Positions 52,294 to 61,601 of a DNA stretch of 64,000 nt are shown piece after piece; the first letter of the stretch is position 1; the number at the start of each line of letters is the position of its first letter. The notes beneath the pieces were generated by a model. The model had not been told where the DNA came from and searched no databases. It worked only from the letters and a program-made list of their open reading frames with translations. The stretch lies in the NCBI GenBank assembly GCA_020444045.1, contig JAHLLS010000013.1, positions 99,275-163,274 on the forward strand, written 5' to 3'. A program made the translations under genes and the position numbers. This DNA comes from Deltaproteobacteria bacterium. Its GTDB lineage: Bacteria; Desulfobacterota; Desulfobacteria; Desulfobacterales; UBA5852.

Positions 52294-54609
52294 ATGAATA
52301 TAAAACAAGTTCGCAGGGAGCAACCCCGCATAGGGATATCATGGCCAAGGGAAGACGCTTTCAGCAAAGTTACCGGCCAAGAGAAATTCACCGCGGATTA
52401 CTATGGCGAGCATTTTTTATGGGCCGGAGTGAAACGTTCCCTTACTCCTCATGCGCGCCTGATCAATGTCAATGTGGAACCGGCTTTGAAAATCGCTGGG
52501 ATCAAAGCCGCGCTGACCAGCCGGGACACTCCGGGAACAAACCGGCAGGGGATCGTGAAAAAGCATCAGCCGGTCCTGGCCGACAACAAAATCAGGCGTG
52601 TCGGCGAGCCGCTGGCTTTGGTCCTGGCGGATAATAAGGACGCGTTGCGTCAGGCTTTGGAAGCCATCGAAATAGATTGTGAACCGCTGCCGGGCGTTTT
52701 CGATCCCCTGGAAGCGCTTAATCCAGGAGCCCCCCTGATCCATGAGGACTCGGAGCGTGGCAATCTCATGGACGAAATAACGGTGACCGCCGGAGACTGC
52801 GAGGAGGGATTTAAGCAGTCTGAAGTCATTATAGACTGGGAATTCGAGACGTCGCGGCAGGAGCACGCCTATCTGGAGACAGAGGCCGGATGGGCCTGTC
52901 TTGAGCCGAATAATGAATTGGTGGTGGTCGCCTCCACGCAGTCGCCGTTTCGGGACCGTATGGAGATCGCCTCGGCTCTGGGGCTGGAAATTGATCGGGT
53001 CAGAGTAGTCGCTCCCTATCTGGGAGGAGGATTCGGCGGAAAGGACGGATGTAATGTCCAGTGTCTGCTGGCTTTGTCCGCGCTCAAATCCGACGGAATT
53101 CCGGTCAAAATGTGGTGGAGCAGGGAAGAAAGCTTTCTCGCCAGCTATAAGCGGGTTCCCGCGCGTGTAACCTGCCGCCTCGGGGCCATGAAAGACGGAA
53201 GGCTGAACGCACTCGATTGCTCCATTCTTATGGATTCGGGCCCTTATGAGCATTTGGGAGCCGAGGTTTTATCGTTGTCCGTCGAACATGCGGGCGGCGC
53301 TTATCGCATACCTCATGTGAACATCCGAGGGCGCTGTGTTTATACCAACAACCCCATGGGCGGACCCTTTCGCGGTTTTGGAGCGCCGCAGACCAACGCG
53401 GTGATCGAGCAGCTTATGGACATGCTGGCCGACCGGCTGTCCATGGACCCGTTGGAAATCCGTTTGAAAAACGCGGCGCGCCGTGGAGACAGGAACGCGC
53501 TCGGCGTTCGTTTGATTCATTCCACCGGCGCGGTTGATTGCGCCAAGCGGCTGCAAAGCCATCCGCTTTGGAAAGAGCGAAGCGTCTGGAAGTCGCAAGC
53601 CGGGTCCCTCAAGAAACGAGGCGTGGGCTTGGCGCTTGTCTCGCAGGGAGCGGGGTACGGTCCCGTAATACCCGATGTGGCCAACGCCAAGGTGGAACTG
53701 ACTGTGGAAGGCGAGTTTCGAGTCGATTGTTCCGTGTCCGATATGGGGCAGGGGAACGCCGCCACATTTTTGCAGATAGCGGGCGATCTTCTCAATCAGG
53801 AATCATCCCGGCTTATCCCGGTCCTGCCGGACACCGGAAAAACATTGCCTTCGGGATCGTCCGCGGCCAGCAGAACCACCTACACCTACGCTCAAGCGCT
53901 GATACAAGCGGTCAATCTTTTAAAACAAAAGCTGTTCGAACGGGCTTCGGACCTGCTGTTCGCGCCCACGACAGACGATATGGCCTTGGCGCCCGGCATG
54001 ATTGTACATCTGCCGTCGGGTCGCGAGATACCCTTGTCCCAGCTGGCGAAGTTCATGGCGCCCAAAGAGCGGGTGGCGATGGCGTATTGGCGGGCGCCCA
54101 TGGCCAAGGACAAGATCGACATAACCACAACCACGGCCTTTTTGGGCATACCGCACATCCTGTTCGCCTACGCCGCCCACCTGGCTTATGTGGAGGTGGA
54201 CGAAATTACGGGAAAAGTTTGTGTGGAGCGGTATGTAACGGTCAACGATTGCGGACAGCTGATCAATCCTTGCGCGTTCGAACAGCAAATACAGGGCGGG
54301 GTGGCGCAAGGTCTCGGGTTTGCGCTCCATGAAGAATTCAAGTCGGCGATGGGAACGCCTCAAAGCGCGGATCTTGCCACCTACATCGTACCGACCGCGC
54401 TGGATAGTCCGGACATGGAAACGATCTCCGTGAATCTCTTTGAACATACCGGGCCGTACGGGCTGAAAGGCGCGGGCGAAATATCCATTAACGGTCCATT
54501 ACCGGCGGTAGCCAACGCGGTGGCGGACGCGTGCGGGGTGAGGCTGCAAAAAGCGCCATTGACGTCCGAACGCGTGCTGAAAGCGCTAGCTGAGAATACG
54601 AAAGGATAG
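52294..54609 (+). CDS. Molybdenum hydroxylase large subunit (xanthine dehydrogenase family)
   Basis: This 771-residue molybdopterin-binding catalytic subunit hydroxylates a purine, aldehyde or N-heterocycle. The Mo-cofactor motifs are GGGFGGKDG near residues 246-254, PMGGPFRGFGAPQ near 353-365 and GAGEISINGPLPA near 730, where Glu is the catalytic base. The substrate-setting residues cannot be assigned reliably. The iron-sulfur and FAD subunit genes follow in order with short gaps or overlaps. Its length and intact motifs indicate an active enzyme. The GGAAG upstream is the likely ribosome site. Confidence 0.9.
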   Translation: MNIKQVRREQPRIGISWPREDAFSKVTGQEKFTADYYGEHFLWAGVKRSLTPHARLINVNVEPALKIAGIKAALTSRDTPGTNRQGIVKKHQPVLADNKIRRVGEPLALVLADNKDALRQALEAIEIDCEPLPGVFDPLEALNPGAPLIHEDSERGNLMDEITVTAGDCEEGFKQSEVIIDWEFETSRQEHAYLETEAGWACLEPNNELVVVASTQSPFRDRMEIASALGLEIDRVRVVAPYLGGGFGGKDGCNVQCLLALSALKSDGIPVKMWWSREESFLASYKRVPARVTCRLGAMKDGRLNALDCSILMDSGPYEHLGAEVLSLSVEHAGGAYRIPHVNIRGRCVYTNNPMGGPFRGFGAPQTNAVIEQLMDMLADRLSMDPLEIRLKNAARRGDRNALGVRLIHSTGAVDCAKRLQSHPLWKERSVWKSQAGSLKKRGVGLALVSQGAGYGPVIPDVANAKVELTVEGEFRVDCSVSDMGQGNAATFLQIAGDLLNQESSRLIPVLPDTGKTLPSGSSAASRTTYTYAQALIQAVNLLKQKLFERASDLLFAPTTDDMALAPGMIVHLPSGREIPLSQLAKFMAPKERVAMAYWRAPMAKDKIDITTTTAFLGIPHILFAYAAHLAYVEVDEITGKVCVERYVTVNDCGQLINPCAFEQQIQGGVAQGLGFALHEEFKSAMGTPQSADLATYIVPTALDSPDMETISVNLFEHTGPYGLKGAGEISINGPLPAVANAVADACGVRLQKAPLTSERVLKALAENTKG

Positions 54610-54612
54610 ACC

Positions 54613-55083
54613 ATGAAGCTGTCGTTTGCGCTGAATGGCGAACGGATTGATATGGAGGCGCCGGATGACCGGCGGGTCGTCGATGTCTTACGTGAAGACC
54701 TTGGATTGACCGGGACAAAAGAAGGCTGTGGATCGGGCGAATGCGGCGCGTGCGCCATACTGGTCGATGGAGAGAGTAAAGTGTCCTGTCTCATGGTCGC
54801 GGCCCAGTTGCAGGACCGGAAGATTACCACCATCGAAGGGATCGCGCCCAAGGATGGGTATCATCCCATCCAGGAGGCGTTTATCGAAAAAGGCGCTGTC
54901 CAGTGCGGCTTCTGCTCTCCGGGTATGATAATCGGCTCCGTGGATATGCTCAGCCGTAATCCTCGTCCCACAAGGGAAGAGATTCGTGACGGCCTGTCCG
55001 GAAATATCTGCCGGTGCACGGGGTATCAAAAGATCGTGGACGCGGTGGAGACGGCGGTCGGGAGAGCTGAGGAACGCTCATGA
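54613..55083 (+). CDS. Molybdenum hydroxylase 2Fe-2S subunit
   Basis: This 156-residue electron-transfer subunit has two clusters. CGSGECGACAILVDG near residues 39-53 and a later Cys (KVSC) form the plant-type cluster, and CGFCSPGMI near 99 with CRCTGY near 134 the second. It passes electrons from the molybdenum site to the FAD subunit. It begins four bases after the large-subunit stop and overlaps the FAD-subunit ATG by four bases, so the three are made together. Confidence 0.93.
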   Translation: MKLSFALNGERIDMEAPDDRRVVDVLREDLGLTGTKEGCGSGECGACAILVDGESKVSCLMVAAQLQDRKITTIEGIAPKDGYHPIQEAFIEKGAVQCGFCSPGMIIGSVDMLSRNPRPTREEIRDGLSGNICRCTGYQKIVDAVETAVGRAEERS

Positions 55084-55976
55084 GCAGGCCGGTTTATATG
55101 CTGTCCGGCATGGACGAATTATGGGAGGCGCTGGAACGCTGTCCCCACGCTCTCATCTTCGCCGGTGGGACGGACGCGCTGCCCCGGCTACGCAGGAACC
55201 TCATCGATCCGCCCGCGCTGATCTGTCTGGAGCGGATAGCGGAACTCCGCCCGCTGGAAGAGCGCGACGGGGGACTGTTCATCGGGGCCGGCGTTACGCA
55301 TGAAACGCTTTTGCGGGACCGCCGCATAGCGCAGCGTTGGCCGGCGCTCCATCAGGCCCTGCGTGTATTGGGATCGCCACATATACGGCACATGGGAACG
55401 ATCGGCGGCAACATCGTGACCGCGTCTCCGGCCGGGGATACGCTGCCTCCACTCTATATTTACGATACCGAGGTGGAAATTCGCTCTCCTCAGGGCTCCA
55501 GAAGGGCGCCCATCCGGGAATGGATCATTGGACCGGGAAAAACCGCTCTGAAGGCCGGTGAAGTCCTGACGGGCGTGTGGGCGTCGCCGCTGGATGATGA
55601 ATTTAATCTGCAGTACTACGAAAAGGTGGGTCAACGAAACGCTCTGGCCATTTCCGTAGTCAGCCTTGCCGCGGCGCTGAAGATCGGGGAAAGCGGCGTT
55701 ATTGAAGACGCCAGGCTGGCCTGGGGAAGCGTGGGGCCGACCGTCGTACGATCAAAAGATATCGAAGACTCGCTGCTGGGCAGGCCGCTCCGTCATGACA
55801 CGATGGTTCGGGCCGCGGAAATGGCTTGCGATACGGTCAAACCGATAAGCGACGTCCGGGCAAGCGCCGATTATCGCCGGCGAGTGGCGGGCGCCCTGCT
55901 GTATCGCCTACCCGAGGTGTGGGGATCGACGCGCCCGGATTACGGCGTCGGTTCAACAGCCGGAGCGCGGTGTTGA
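55080..55976 (+). CDS. Molybdenum hydroxylase FAD-binding subunit
   Basis: This 298-residue subunit accepts electrons on FAD. The FAD-binding pattern is FAGGTDALP near residues 25-33 and LGSPHIRHMGTIGGNIVTAS near 98-117. The C-terminal domain (about 180-285) is typical. It starts within an ATGA overlap with the iron-sulfur gene and ends five bases before the MFS gene. Its electron acceptor is unknown. Confidence 0.92.
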   Translation: MSRPVYMLSGMDELWEALERCPHALIFAGGTDALPRLRRNLIDPPALICLERIAELRPLEERDGGLFIGAGVTHETLLRDRRIAQRWPALHQALRVLGSPHIRHMGTIGGNIVTASPAGDTLPPLYIYDTEVEIRSPQGSRRAPIREWIIGPGKTALKAGEVLTGVWASPLDDEFNLQYYEKVGQRNALAISVVSLAAALKIGESGVIEDARLAWGSVGPTVVRSKDIEDSLLGRPLRHDTMVRAAEMACDTVKPISDVRASADYRRRVAGALLYRLPEVWGSTRPDYGVGSTAGARC

Positions 55977-55980
55977 GAAC

Positions 55981-57153
55981 ATGAGCGACAGCGCTTCGGT
56001 CACCCTGTGGAACAGGCAGTTCATTCTGCTCAACGCCGCCATATGTCTTGCTTTCGCTAACCTGGCGGTCTTCTTTCAGTTTTATGGATACCTCCGGACC
56101 TTGACCATCGATCCCCGGTGGTTCGGACTCATAATAGGCGCGTTTTCAGCGACAACCCTCATTCTGCGGCCTTTGATCAGCCCTTTACTGAGGCCTGACA
56201 ATTCGCGAAGATGGGTCCTCATCGCCGCGACCTTCGTCATCCTGTCGCTGCTTTCCTACAATTTCACCGACACGTTCAAGGGGCTGATGGCGGTTCGTGT
56301 TTTTCACGGGGCCGCTCATGTGGTGATGGCCACGGCCTTGCTTGCCCTGGTGGTTGGGTTCATTCCCCGGCGCAAAAGCGGGCAGGCTTTTGGCGCGATT
56401 TCCATATCCACACTGCTGCCTTACGCTCTTGTGCCGCCGCTTCTACTCGGACTTACCCGGATGATGGGAAGCTATCCGCGGGTCCTGGCTTTTTTCGGTC
56501 TCATAATGCTGTTCATGGTTCCGCTGATCCTGTCCTCCGGTTCCCGGAAACGAGCGGATGAAGCCGTTCCACGGCGAGAAAAAATATCCGGAGGCGACGT
56601 ATGGGCCAACTTGAAAGACACGCGCGTGTGTTTCCTTTTGCTGGCCATGCTGCTATTTTTCAGCGGCTATGCGCTGGTGTTTTTTTATCTGGCCGGGTAT
56701 GGCGCCAAGCTTGGAATTATCGACGCGGGGCTCTTTTTTACGTTGTCCACAGTGGGTGAAATCGGGGTCCGCCTGTTGGCGGGTTCCTTGTTCGACAAAA
56801 CCAACAAAGCCTATCTTCTCGCGGGGGCGCTGCTGTTCGTGGCCCTGGGATACCTTGCGCTGGCCCACGTCCCGGGCAGGTTCGCATTCTTTGCGCTCGG
56901 CGCCCTGTTGGGACTGGGGTGGGGCGTGGCCATGCCCGCGCTCAACGCGTTGCTGTTCGATATATCTGAGGAACGGTTCAGAGCGCTCAACACCAACCTG
57001 GGAATGGAGATGTTTCAGGGCGGTTTTTTTATCGGGCCGTTCATTGGCGGGCTGATACTGGCAAGCCATGAGTTTTCGTCGTTGTTCTATCTGTGCGCGA
57101 TTTTGAGCGCGGCTGCGGCGGGAGCCGCCCTCTATGCGGCGACGCGAAGCTAA
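55981..57153 (+). CDS. Major facilitator superfamily transporter
   Basis: This 390-residue inner-membrane carrier has 12 hydrophobic segments and a central hydrophilic loop (about 190-210). A loop 2-3-like motif (GLIIGAFSATTLILRPLISP) and RPDNSRRW near residues 80-87 fit the superfamily. Sequence alone does not identify the substrate. Placement right after the hydroxylase subunits suggests it imports the hydroxylase substrate or exports its product. Confidence 0.88.
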   Translation: MSDSASVTLWNRQFILLNAAICLAFANLAVFFQFYGYLRTLTIDPRWFGLIIGAFSATTLILRPLISPLLRPDNSRRWVLIAATFVILSLLSYNFTDTFKGLMAVRVFHGAAHVVMATALLALVVGFIPRRKSGQAFGAISISTLLPYALVPPLLLGLTRMMGSYPRVLAFFGLIMLFMVPLILSSGSRKRADEAVPRREKISGGDVWANLKDTRVCFLLLAMLLFFSGYALVFFYLAGYGAKLGIIDAGLFFTLSTVGEIGVRLLAGSLFDKTNKAYLLAGALLFVALGYLALAHVPGRFAFFALGALLGLGWGVAMPALNALLFDISEERFRALNTNLGMEMFQGGFFIGPFIGGLILASHEFSSLFYLCAILSAAAAGAALYAATRS

Positions 57154-57252
57154 ATGGCACGCCGTCTTATTTTTTAACACATTGCAGTCAAGACGCCCCT
57201 GTTTCGGTGGCGTAACGAAGATTCATGAATCGGAAAATAGGGAGAATCGGGA

Positions 57253-58281
57253 ATGAGCGAAGCAAAGACCTCCACCTATGATATTGAACCGGGACAGGAG
57301 TATAGTATCGATCTGTTTCGTCCCCGGGACGCCGAAGGCGTGGCCAAGCTGTTTTTATCGGTTTACGGTAGAGGCTATCCGGTGCGTACTTTCATCGATC
57401 CCGATAAGCTCATACAGGAGAACGCCGCCGGACGGACTATCTCCAGCGTGGCGCGCACTCGTAAGGGGGATATCGTCGGCCACAACGCCTTGTTCAACAG
57501 CGCGGCGTTTGAAGGTACTTATGAATCCGGCGCAGGCGCCGTGCACGCCCTCTATCGGGGAGGAGCGGGTATCTTCACCAGTATGGTTGCCCATGGGGTG
57601 GAGATAGCGGCGAAGAGGCCTGAAATTGTAACTATAATAACCGAGCCGGTATGCAATCATGTGTTCTCGCAAAAACTGGTTAAAAGGGCGGGATACATCA
57701 CGCGCGCCATGGAAGTGGACCTCATGCCCGCGGCGGCGTACACGAAAGAAAAAAGCGCCTCCGGCCGCGTTTCCGCGCTGTTGGCTTTTAGGACATTTCA
57801 AAGCCGTCCGCAGACCTTGTACATCCCCTCCGCGTATTCCGGGGAAATTCCCTTCTTATATGAAGCTATGGACGACGCCCGCGAGTTCGCGCCGTCCCGG
57901 GGCCGACTGCCATCCGAAGAAAAAACCGTTCTCAAGACACAGGTTTTCGATTTTGCCAGGGTGGCCCGCGTCGCTGTTCACGAAGCCGGAACTGATTTTA
58001 CATCGGTCATGGAGGCGGAGGAACAACGGGTCCTGGATATGAATGTTAAGGTGATCCAGGTTTGGATCAAGCTGACCTGGCCCTGGATCGGCGAGGTTGT
58101 CGATGAACTGCGGCGCCGCGGCTTCTTTCTGGGAGGCGCGCTGCCTCGCTGGTTTAACGATGACGGTCTGCTCATGCAAAAGATTATGGAGCCGACAAAC
58201 TGGGAAGACATACAGCTCCTCGATGAACGCGCGGAACAAATTATGGGCATAGTGAAAAAGGACCGGGAATCCGTGTCCTGA
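57253..58281 (+). CDS. GNAT-like protein in the hydroxylase operon
   Basis: This 342-residue protein begins with a GNAT-like region (IDLFRPRDAEGVAKLFLSVYGRGYP near residues 18-42, then RKGDIVGHNALFNSA) and continues into a divergent C-terminal half (LRRRGFFLGGALPRWFNDDG near 290). The middle resembles the GNAT-like half of the RsbW fusion at 49806 (YGRGYPVRTF versus LYPGRSVPSF), so the operon carries two related acyltransferase-like proteins. No substrate can be inferred. GGGAG precedes the ATG; the gap from the MFS gene is 99 bases, so it could have its own promoter. Confidence 0.7.
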   Translation: MSEAKTSTYDIEPGQEYSIDLFRPRDAEGVAKLFLSVYGRGYPVRTFIDPDKLIQENAAGRTISSVARTRKGDIVGHNALFNSAAFEGTYESGAGAVHALYRGGAGIFTSMVAHGVEIAAKRPEIVTIITEPVCNHVFSQKLVKRAGYITRAMEVDLMPAAAYTKEKSASGRVSALLAFRTFQSRPQTLYIPSAYSGEIPFLYEAMDDAREFAPSRGRLPSEEKTVLKTQVFDFARVARVAVHEAGTDFTSVMEAEEQRVLDMNVKVIQVWIKLTWPWIGEVVDELRRRGFFLGGALPRWFNDDGLLMQKIMEPTNWEDIQLLDERAEQIMGIVKKDRESVS

Positions 58282-58307
58282 GGCATGGCTTGGGCCGCAT
58301 AAAGCAG

Positions 58308-58811
58308 TCAAGACTTTTGCGGAGATGCAAGAACAAGCTCCATATAAAAAGCGTCTTCAATGGGATTGAAACAATAGGGCGGAATGTCCACGAAGCCGAG
58401 GCTTTGGTACAGGCGGCGGGCGGCGGCCATGGCCGGGGTGGTGTCCAGCCTCATGCGCGCGTAACCGATGTTGTAGGCGCTATCGATAATGGCTTCAGCC
58501 AGAATGCGGCCCAAGCCGAACCGTCTGAAAGCGGGCCGAACAAACAACCGCTTCATCTCACAGATTTCCGGAATCAACGGCCGCAAGGCGATACAACCGG
58601 CCGGCCGGCTGCCCATGAACGCGAGCAACAGTTTTCCCCGTGGCTCCGCATAAGCGCCCGGCAAGTTTGAAAGCTCCCGGTCGAAATCCTGAAAATCAAG
58701 ATCGAACTCCAGCGATTCGGCGTACTCGCGGAAAAGAGATCGCGCGTATTCAAGCTCCCGGCCGCCCTGCGCCGGAACAATGGAAAACCGTTCCCGGTCC
58801 GGCCGGTTCAT
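58308..58811 (-). CDS. GNAT-family acetyltransferase
   Basis: This is a cytoplasmic acetyltransferase of about 167 residues. The acetyl-CoA loop is CEMKRLFVRPAFRRFGLGRI near residues 84-103, and motif B is near MAAARRLYQSLGFVDIPPY. The ATG at 58811 has GGAGG 13 bases upstream; a 29-codon-longer frame is less likely. It is convergent with the plus-strand operon and lies 61 bases after the PEBP gene, possibly on the same transcript. Confidence 0.85.
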   Translation of the reverse strand: MNRPDRERFSIVPAQGGRELEYARSLFREYAESLEFDLDFQDFDRELSNLPGAYAEPRGKLLLAFMGSRPAGCIALRPLIPEICEMKRLFVRPAFRRFGLGRILAEAIIDSAYNIGYARMRLDTTPAMAAARRLYQSLGFVDIPPYCFNPIEDAFYMELVLASPQKS

Positions 58812-58872
58812 GAGTGAAGCGTATCCTCCGAGCGCTGAAAGGGTTGGGACAGGACCCCGCATCAAAACGCCC

Positions 58873-59319
58873 TTATCTTTTCCTGCTATACTTGCCAATC
58901 AGCTCGCCCTGCGCCAGGATCTTATCTTTTATGGCTTTTTCCAAAGCCTTTTTGTCCGAGCTTGGGGAGATGTCCAACGTTTCGCCGAGCGCATAGACTT
59001 TAAAAAAATAACGATGCTCTCCCGACGGCGGGCAGGGGCCGCCGTATTCGTTTTTTCCCCAGCCGTTCCGCCCCTGTACCGCTCCCTCAGGGACGCTGTT
59101 CTCCTTGATGGTTTCAGTGGGCTTGATGTTCCACATGACCCAGTGATCCCACACCCCCACCGGAGCGTCCGGGTCGTCCATTACCAGCGCCAAGGTTTTG
59201 GTATCCGCCGGTATGCCGGAAATACGCAATTCGGGATTCACATCCTGGTCATCGCACGTGAACTTGCTGGGAATCTTGCCGTTATGATCAAACTCCACGC
59301 TCGATATCTGCAGTTTCAT
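58873..59319 (-). CDS. YbhB/YbcL-family phosphatidylethanolamine-binding-like protein
   Basis: This 148-residue protein has PEBP (Raf-kinase-inhibitor-like) signatures: LALVMDDPDAPVGVWDHWVM near residues 42-61, the ligand-binding GGPCPPSGEHRYFF near 93-106 and a C-terminal helix. No signal peptide is seen, so it is cytoplasmic. In bacteria its role is unknown. AGGAGG lies upstream of the ATG. Confidence 0.9.
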   Translation of the reverse strand: MKLQISSVEFDHNGKIPSKFTCDDQDVNPELRISGIPADTKTLALVMDDPDAPVGVWDHWVMWNIKPTETIKENSVPEGAVQGRNGWGKNEYGGPCPPSGEHRYFFKVYALGETLDISPSSDKKALEKAIKDKILAQGELIGKYSRKR

Positions 59320-59508
59320 GCAATGCCTCCTTTTCCAGACTCACCGCCGGATTGGGACCCGTCTCCGTTAATTGCTTCTCCACCCGACGGCGCCATAGGC
59401 AATTCCGCTTACTATTATGCGACAGTAGACAGTAAAATGAAATGAATTTTATGGCGAGGCCCAATGCATTCGATATGAGCGGACAATTCAAAAAGTTTTG
59501 GAAGGGGT

Positions 59509-59541
59509 GTGGGGAAAACCTTTTTCAAAAGGTTTCCCCAC
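59509..59541. terminator. Long A/T-flanked hairpin downstream of thiC
   Basis: GTGGGGAAAACCTTTT and AAAAGGTTTCCCCAC form a near-perfect stem of about 15 bases. It lies 24 bases past the thiC stop on the minus strand. It resembles the smaller hairpins at 13461-13482 and the half-copy near 11428, suggesting a repeated intergenic element that doubles as a terminator. Confidence 0.6.
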
Positions 59542-59564
59542 TTTCACGCCTCACAAGGCAACTC

Positions 59565-60830
59565 TCATTTCCTGGAAAGCTTGACCGCGCACAACTCCCC
59601 GCACATGGAGCAGAATTCCTTGCTGCTGGTGAGTCTCAGTTTTTCACGCGCCCATTGGGGATCGATCGCGTGAGACATCATGCCGTCCCAGTCAAGATTT
59701 TTTCGGCAGACGGACATGGCGCGGTCCTGTTCGACAGCGCCCGGTACCCCCTTGCAGATGTCGGCCGAGTGAGCCGCGATCCGGGAAGCGATGACTCCGG
59801 CCCGGACATCGGCTTTGTCCGGCAGGCACAGGTGCTCGGCCGGGGTCACGTAACAAAGGAAATCAGCCCCGGACATCGCCGCCAGCGCGCCGCCGATGGC
59901 CCCGGTGATGTGATCGTAGCCGGGCGCGATATCGGTGGTCAACGGTCCCAGCAGGTAGAAGGGCGCGCCGTCGCACAGTCTTTTCTCCAGGGTTACGTTG
60001 GCCACGACCTGGTTGAGCGGCACATGACCGGGCCCTTCGATCATCACCTGCACGTTCCTTGCGCGCGCGCGGCGCGCAAGCTCACCCAGAATAATCAGCT
60101 CTTCCAGCTGCGGCCCGTCCGTGGCGTCAACAATAGTACCGGGCCGAAAACCGTCTCCCAGGCTGAGCGTCACGTCATGGGCATAGGCTATGTCCAGGAG
60201 CGCGTCAAAGTGAACATAGAGCGGATTTTCCTGATCGTTTTCACGCATCCACTTCATCAGAATGGAAGCGCCGCGGCTCACCGAAGGCATCAGCCGTTCG
60301 TAGGTTTCAATCCGTTTGATCGAATCCCTGGTGACCCCGCAATGGACCGTAATGTAGTCTATTCCCTGAGCGCATTGCTCGTCGATGCTGCGCAGTAGAT
60401 GATCGGGATCTATGTTTTTTATGGTGGATTTGCTCTGCGTGGCGTTCGCCGCGACCGAATAGATGGGCACGGCCCCCACCATGACGGGCGAAAGTTCCAG
60501 TACGGCCTTCCGTATAGCTTCAAGATCGCCGCCGGTGGAGAGATCCATGATGGAATCCGCGCCGGCCTCCACGGCCGCGTTCAGCTTCTCCAACTCATCC
60601 TGCAGGGAAGCGCACTCACCGCTGGTTCCGATGTTCGCGTTAACCTTGGTGCGAAGTCCCTCGCCGATCGCTAAAATTGTGTCGAATTCATGATGTTTGT
60701 TTTTGGGCAAAACAACTTTGCCCGAGGCGATAAGCTCACGCAACCGCTCCGGCTCCATATGCTCCGCTTCAGCGGCTATCCGCGCTTCCTCAGTAATGGT
60801 CCCGTTCTTTGCCTGTTCCAACTGCGTCAT
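59565..60830 (-). CDS. thiC: Phosphomethylpyrimidine synthase ThiC
   Basis: This radical SAM enzyme converts aminoimidazole ribotide to the pyrimidine of thiamine. The ATG at 60830 is chosen as GGAGG lies eight bases upstream, giving about 421 residues, the short bacterial form. [11 protein letters not shown] near residue 270, [14 protein letters not shown] [10 protein letters not shown] near 210 and the C-terminal cluster motif CSMCGELC (near 410), which binds the 4Fe-4S cluster, are present. It is controlled by the TPP riboswitch and terminator upstream. No other thiamine gene is adjacent. Confidence 0.95.
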   Translation of the reverse strand: MTQLEQAKNGTITEEARIAAEAEHMEPERLRELIASGKVVLPKNKHHEFDTILAIGEGLRTKVNANIGTSGECASLQDELEKLNAAVEAGADSIMDLSTGGDLEAIRKAVLELSPVMVGAVPIYSVAANATQSKSTIKNIDPDHLLRSIDEQCAQGIDYITVHCGVTRDSIKRIETYERLMPSVSRGASILMKWMRENDQENPLYVHFDALLDIAYAHDVTLSLGDGFRPGTIVDATDGPQLEELIILGELARRARARNVQVMIEGPGHVPLNQVVANVTLEKRLCDGAPFYLLGPLTTDIAPGYDHITGAIGGALAAMSGADFLCYVTPAEHLCLPDKADVRAGVIASRIAAHSADICKGVPGAVEQDRAMSVCRKNLDWDGMMSHAIDPQWAREKLRLTSSKEFCSMCGELCAVKLSRK

Positions 60831-60858
60831 GTCGATTACCTCCACCCACTGACATCAT

Positions 60859-60893
60859 AAAAAAAAGCCGCCTGCTGACTCACAGGCGGCTTT
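60859..60893 (-). terminator. Intrinsic terminator of the thiC leader
   Basis: On the minus strand GCCGCCTG, loop GTGAGT/AGTCAG and CAGGCGGC are followed by eight T residues, 29 bases before the thiC ATG. It is the expression platform of the TPP riboswitch: ligand binding should allow this stem to form and stop transcription. Confidence 0.85.
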
Positions 60894-60904
60894 CTCTTCA
60901 ATTA

Positions 60905-60990
60905 AAGCCATTCCCTTCGCCAGTATTATCTGGATCAGGTTCAAGGGGTAACATCTCAGCCTTCAAGACGAAGGCGCCCCCTGGCGGTGA
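60905..60990 (-). promoter_or_regulatory. TPP (THI-box) riboswitch
   Basis: Reading the minus strand, the conserved pieces appear in order: CAGGGGG, GGCTGAGATG, ACCCCTTGAACCTGATC (the highly conserved core) and ATACTGGCGAAGGGAA. All match the thiamine pyrophosphate riboswitch consensus, and the terminator downstream completes the switch. It represses thiC when TPP is abundant. Confidence 0.95.
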
Positions 60991-60997
60991 TCTATAA

Positions 60998-61601
60998 AAC
61001 GCATTAAAGCACTATTTTCCCGTGGGGTAAAGCCTTTTTCCGTCAGTCCGGAACCAGGCGCTAGGCCGAGGACGGACAGTTCGCGCCGGGAAGGAACCGG
61101 ATTTAAAATCTTTATCCGGCGGGAGTGGCGTGAAGGGCCCGAGTTACAGGCGACAGAGCTTGGTTTCTTTGATTTAGCATTTATTATTTTGTGGTCTAGT
61201 ATGGGTACTATCGGAATAAAATTGTCTGGAAGCTTAAAAACCTTATTAATTTCATTTAAAAATAATATTTACACAATTATATTGAAATAGTATTATAATT
61301 AGTACTAATCTGATGGCCTGATATACCCTTCTGTGCTCCGAGGCGGCGGCTTTAACCTCGCCGTCTGACGGAAAATGACCTCGCAAGGATACCTGTTCCG
61401 ACTCACCCCTTGTTTGATCTGTCTGCAATGCCGGCTTGAAAAGATAGAAAGAGCGGCTGTGGATAAAGTGTGGCCCTTTGGTTTGCTTTACCAATGGCAA
61501 GGCAGAGCTGTTCCATGGAATTTGAACGGCAGCGTCAAACGGCCGGACGCGAGTTCAAAATAAAAACCTGCGTTCGGGGAGAATGAAAGGGGGATTTGGT
61601 C
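60998..61601. other. 604-base gap upstream of the arylsulfotransferase gene
   Basis: It contains the promoter side of the thiC riboswitch and an AT-rich block (61240-61310) where TTTACA (61268) and TATAAT (61294-61299) could be a promoter, though spaced by 20 bases. A 62-codon frame at 61375-61563 has no recognisable features. GGGGG at about 61590 precedes the ATG of the next gene. No terminator or RNA gene could be supported. Confidence 0.4.
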
